The notes beneath the pieces were generated by a model. That model saw only the letters and a list, made by a program, of their open reading frames with translations, did no database searches and was not told the DNA's origin. From CAVXHQ01 sp963789535 (GTDB lineage: Bacteria; Pseudomonadota; Alphaproteobacteria; Rhodobacterales; Rhodobacteraceae), in NCBI GenBank assembly GCA_963789535.1, contig CAWBKU010000005.1, positions 1,240,001 to 1,304,000 of the forward strand: a DNA stretch of 64,000 nucleotides. The letters run 5' to 3'. Positions 63,132 through 64,000 of this stretch are shown here, one piece after another. Every line of letters begins with the position of its first letter. The stretch's first letter is position 1. The position numbers and the translations under genes were made by a program.

Positions 63132-63961
63132 GCCGGTTTTCACTGAGACTGGGGATCGAGGCCGGCAAGGACACCCACGCGGCGGCCCGCGAGCTGGGCG
63201 TGCGCGGTGTGCCGGTGAACATCGGCGACCTCGTGCGCGACGGGGTGGCGGCGACGCTGGCCGCGCTCGACGGCCTCGAGGTCTGCCAGATCGGCGCCTT
63301 TGGCTACAACCCCCTCAGCGACGACGCGGACGCGCGGGCCATGCAGACCGACTTTCTGAAAAAGGCGATCCCGCTCGCCGCCGAAACCGGCTGCCCCTAC
63401 ATCGTCATCTGCGGCGGCAATCATCACCCCAGCGGCTTCGGCGCGTGGGACGCGCGCAACGGCACCGACGCCGCGATGGACAGTATCGCCGGGCGCCTCG
63501 ACCCGCTGGTGACGCTGGCCGCCGACCATGGCGCGAAACTCTCCATCGAGCCTTATCTCAAGACAGCGATCGACTCCCCCGAGGCGTTCATGCGCCTGCG
63601 GTCCCGGATGACCCACCCGGACGCGCTGGTCGCGAACCTCGACGTCACCTCGCACTACGACTTCCGCGACTATGCCGACCCCGGCCCGCGTTGTGCCGCC
63701 GTCTGCGAGGGCTATGCCGGTGCCTATGGCCTTGGCCACGTCAAGGATATCGGCCTGAACGACGGCTTTCACCTGAACATGGGGCTGGCGCCGCTCGGCA
63801 CGTCGCCGACCGACTGGGCGTCCGTGCTGCGGATGATGGCGCCGCACATGCCCGACGATGGCTGGCTCATCCTCGAACATTGCGCCGATCTGGCCGAGGC
63901 GCGCGCCTCGCTCGCCGTGCTGCGCGCCGCCGCGATAGAAGCAGGAGTGGACCTAACATGA
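63128..63961 (+). CDS. sugar phosphate isomerase/epimerase-family protein
   Basis: This 277-residue TIM-barrel protein of the AP-endonuclease-2-like superfamily has metal-ligand-type positions in LSIEPYLK (about residue 141), ANLDVTSHYDF and LGHVKDIG, and a final LILEHCADLAEA. Such enzymes are sugar isomerases, epimerases or dehydratases acting with a divalent metal. It follows two Gfo/Idh enzymes, an arrangement common in inositol and rare-sugar pathways. It overlaps the next start by ATGA. Confidence 0.85.
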   Translation: MSRFSLRLGIEAGKDTHAAARELGVRGVPVNIGDLVRDGVAATLAALDGLEVCQIGAFGYNPLSDDADARAMQTDFLKKAIPLAAETGCPYIVICGGNHHPSGFGAWDARNGTDAAMDSIAGRLDPLVTLAADHGAKLSIEPYLKTAIDSPEAFMRLRSRMTHPDALVANLDVTSHYDFRDYADPGPRCAAVCEGYAGAYGLGHVKDIGLNDGFHLNMGLAPLGTSPTDWASVLRMMAPHMPDDGWLILEHCADLAEARASLAVLRAAAIEAGVDLT

Positions 63962-64000
63962 CCGAAATCATCCGCCGCGCACCGACCGCGCCCGTCAGCA
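63958..64000 (+). CDS. start of a further operon gene (partial)
   Basis: Only the first 14 codons (MTEIIRRAPTAPVS) are inside the window. The start overlaps the isomerase stop as ATGA, so it is a further member of the sugar operon. No family can be read from this much sequence. Confidence 0.6.
   Translation, partial: MTEIIRRAPTAPVS

Overview
The window is high-GC DNA from an alphaproteobacterium, most likely of the Rhodobacterales (Roseobacter/Rhodobacter group). Signs of this are the short-form HisG paired with HisZ, an xdhABC set joined to a BMP-family purine transporter, a DUF1489 protein, a class II (B12-dependent) ribonucleotide reductase, many transporters with 4-nt ATGA gene overlaps, and a dispersed short GC-rich repeat that I associate with this order. 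I found no rRNA, tRNA, CRISPR array, insertion sequence or phage gene.

Layout. 1-2866: the tail of a GcvT-domain protein, a small membrane protein, a GH25 lysozyme lipoprotein, an aldo/keto reductase and a small bactofilin. 2888-12464 (minus strand): one purine-catabolism operon, xdhA-xdhB-xdhC followed by the ATPase, two permeases and the binding protein of a BMP-type ABC importer. 12631-13439: an ArsR regulator with an SRPBCC protein. 13620-24899: core genes dnaE, a lipoprotein, slyX, hisS, a small membrane protein, hisZ, hisG, DUF1489 and nrdJ. 25267-31351: urea transporter urtABCDE, with urtB and urtC each broken by one extra base. 31374-45337: an unknown gene and a LysR regulator, a DUF1445 hydro-lyase/D-glutamate-cyclase-like protein, a TRAP transporter, a fused 5-oxoprolinase/hydantoinase, a DUF2848 protein and a polyamine-type ABC transporter. 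45735-55000: a ribokinase-family kinase, a GntR regulator, a family-5 (oligosaccharide/peptide type) ABC importer and an unrecognised protein; the last four genes carry six single-base frameshifts. 55101-64000: a sugar-type operon with a phytanoyl-CoA-dioxygenase-family oxygenase, an ABC importer, an SDR, two Gfo/Idh oxidoreductases and a TIM-barrel isomerase, running off the end.

Most of the window is scavenging and catabolism arranged as uptake system plus enzymes: purines (BMP-ABC with xanthine dehydrogenase), urea (Urt), a cyclic amide or 5-oxoproline-like compound (TRAP with oxoprolinase), and two carbohydrate-like substrates. Four of the five plus-strand transporter operons have a strong hairpin directly after the binding-protein gene, and the fifth has a hairpin followed by a T-run. 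This fits high expression of the binding protein relative to the membrane parts.

Most notable observations: a low-GC mosaic block inside hisS; a copy of the dispersed repeat inserted in frame in xdhB; two identical 39-nt repeat copies more than 8 kb apart; clustered single-base frameshifts in ABC transporter operons; a D-glutamate/5-oxoproline-like gene set; and a dioxygenase heading a sugar operon.
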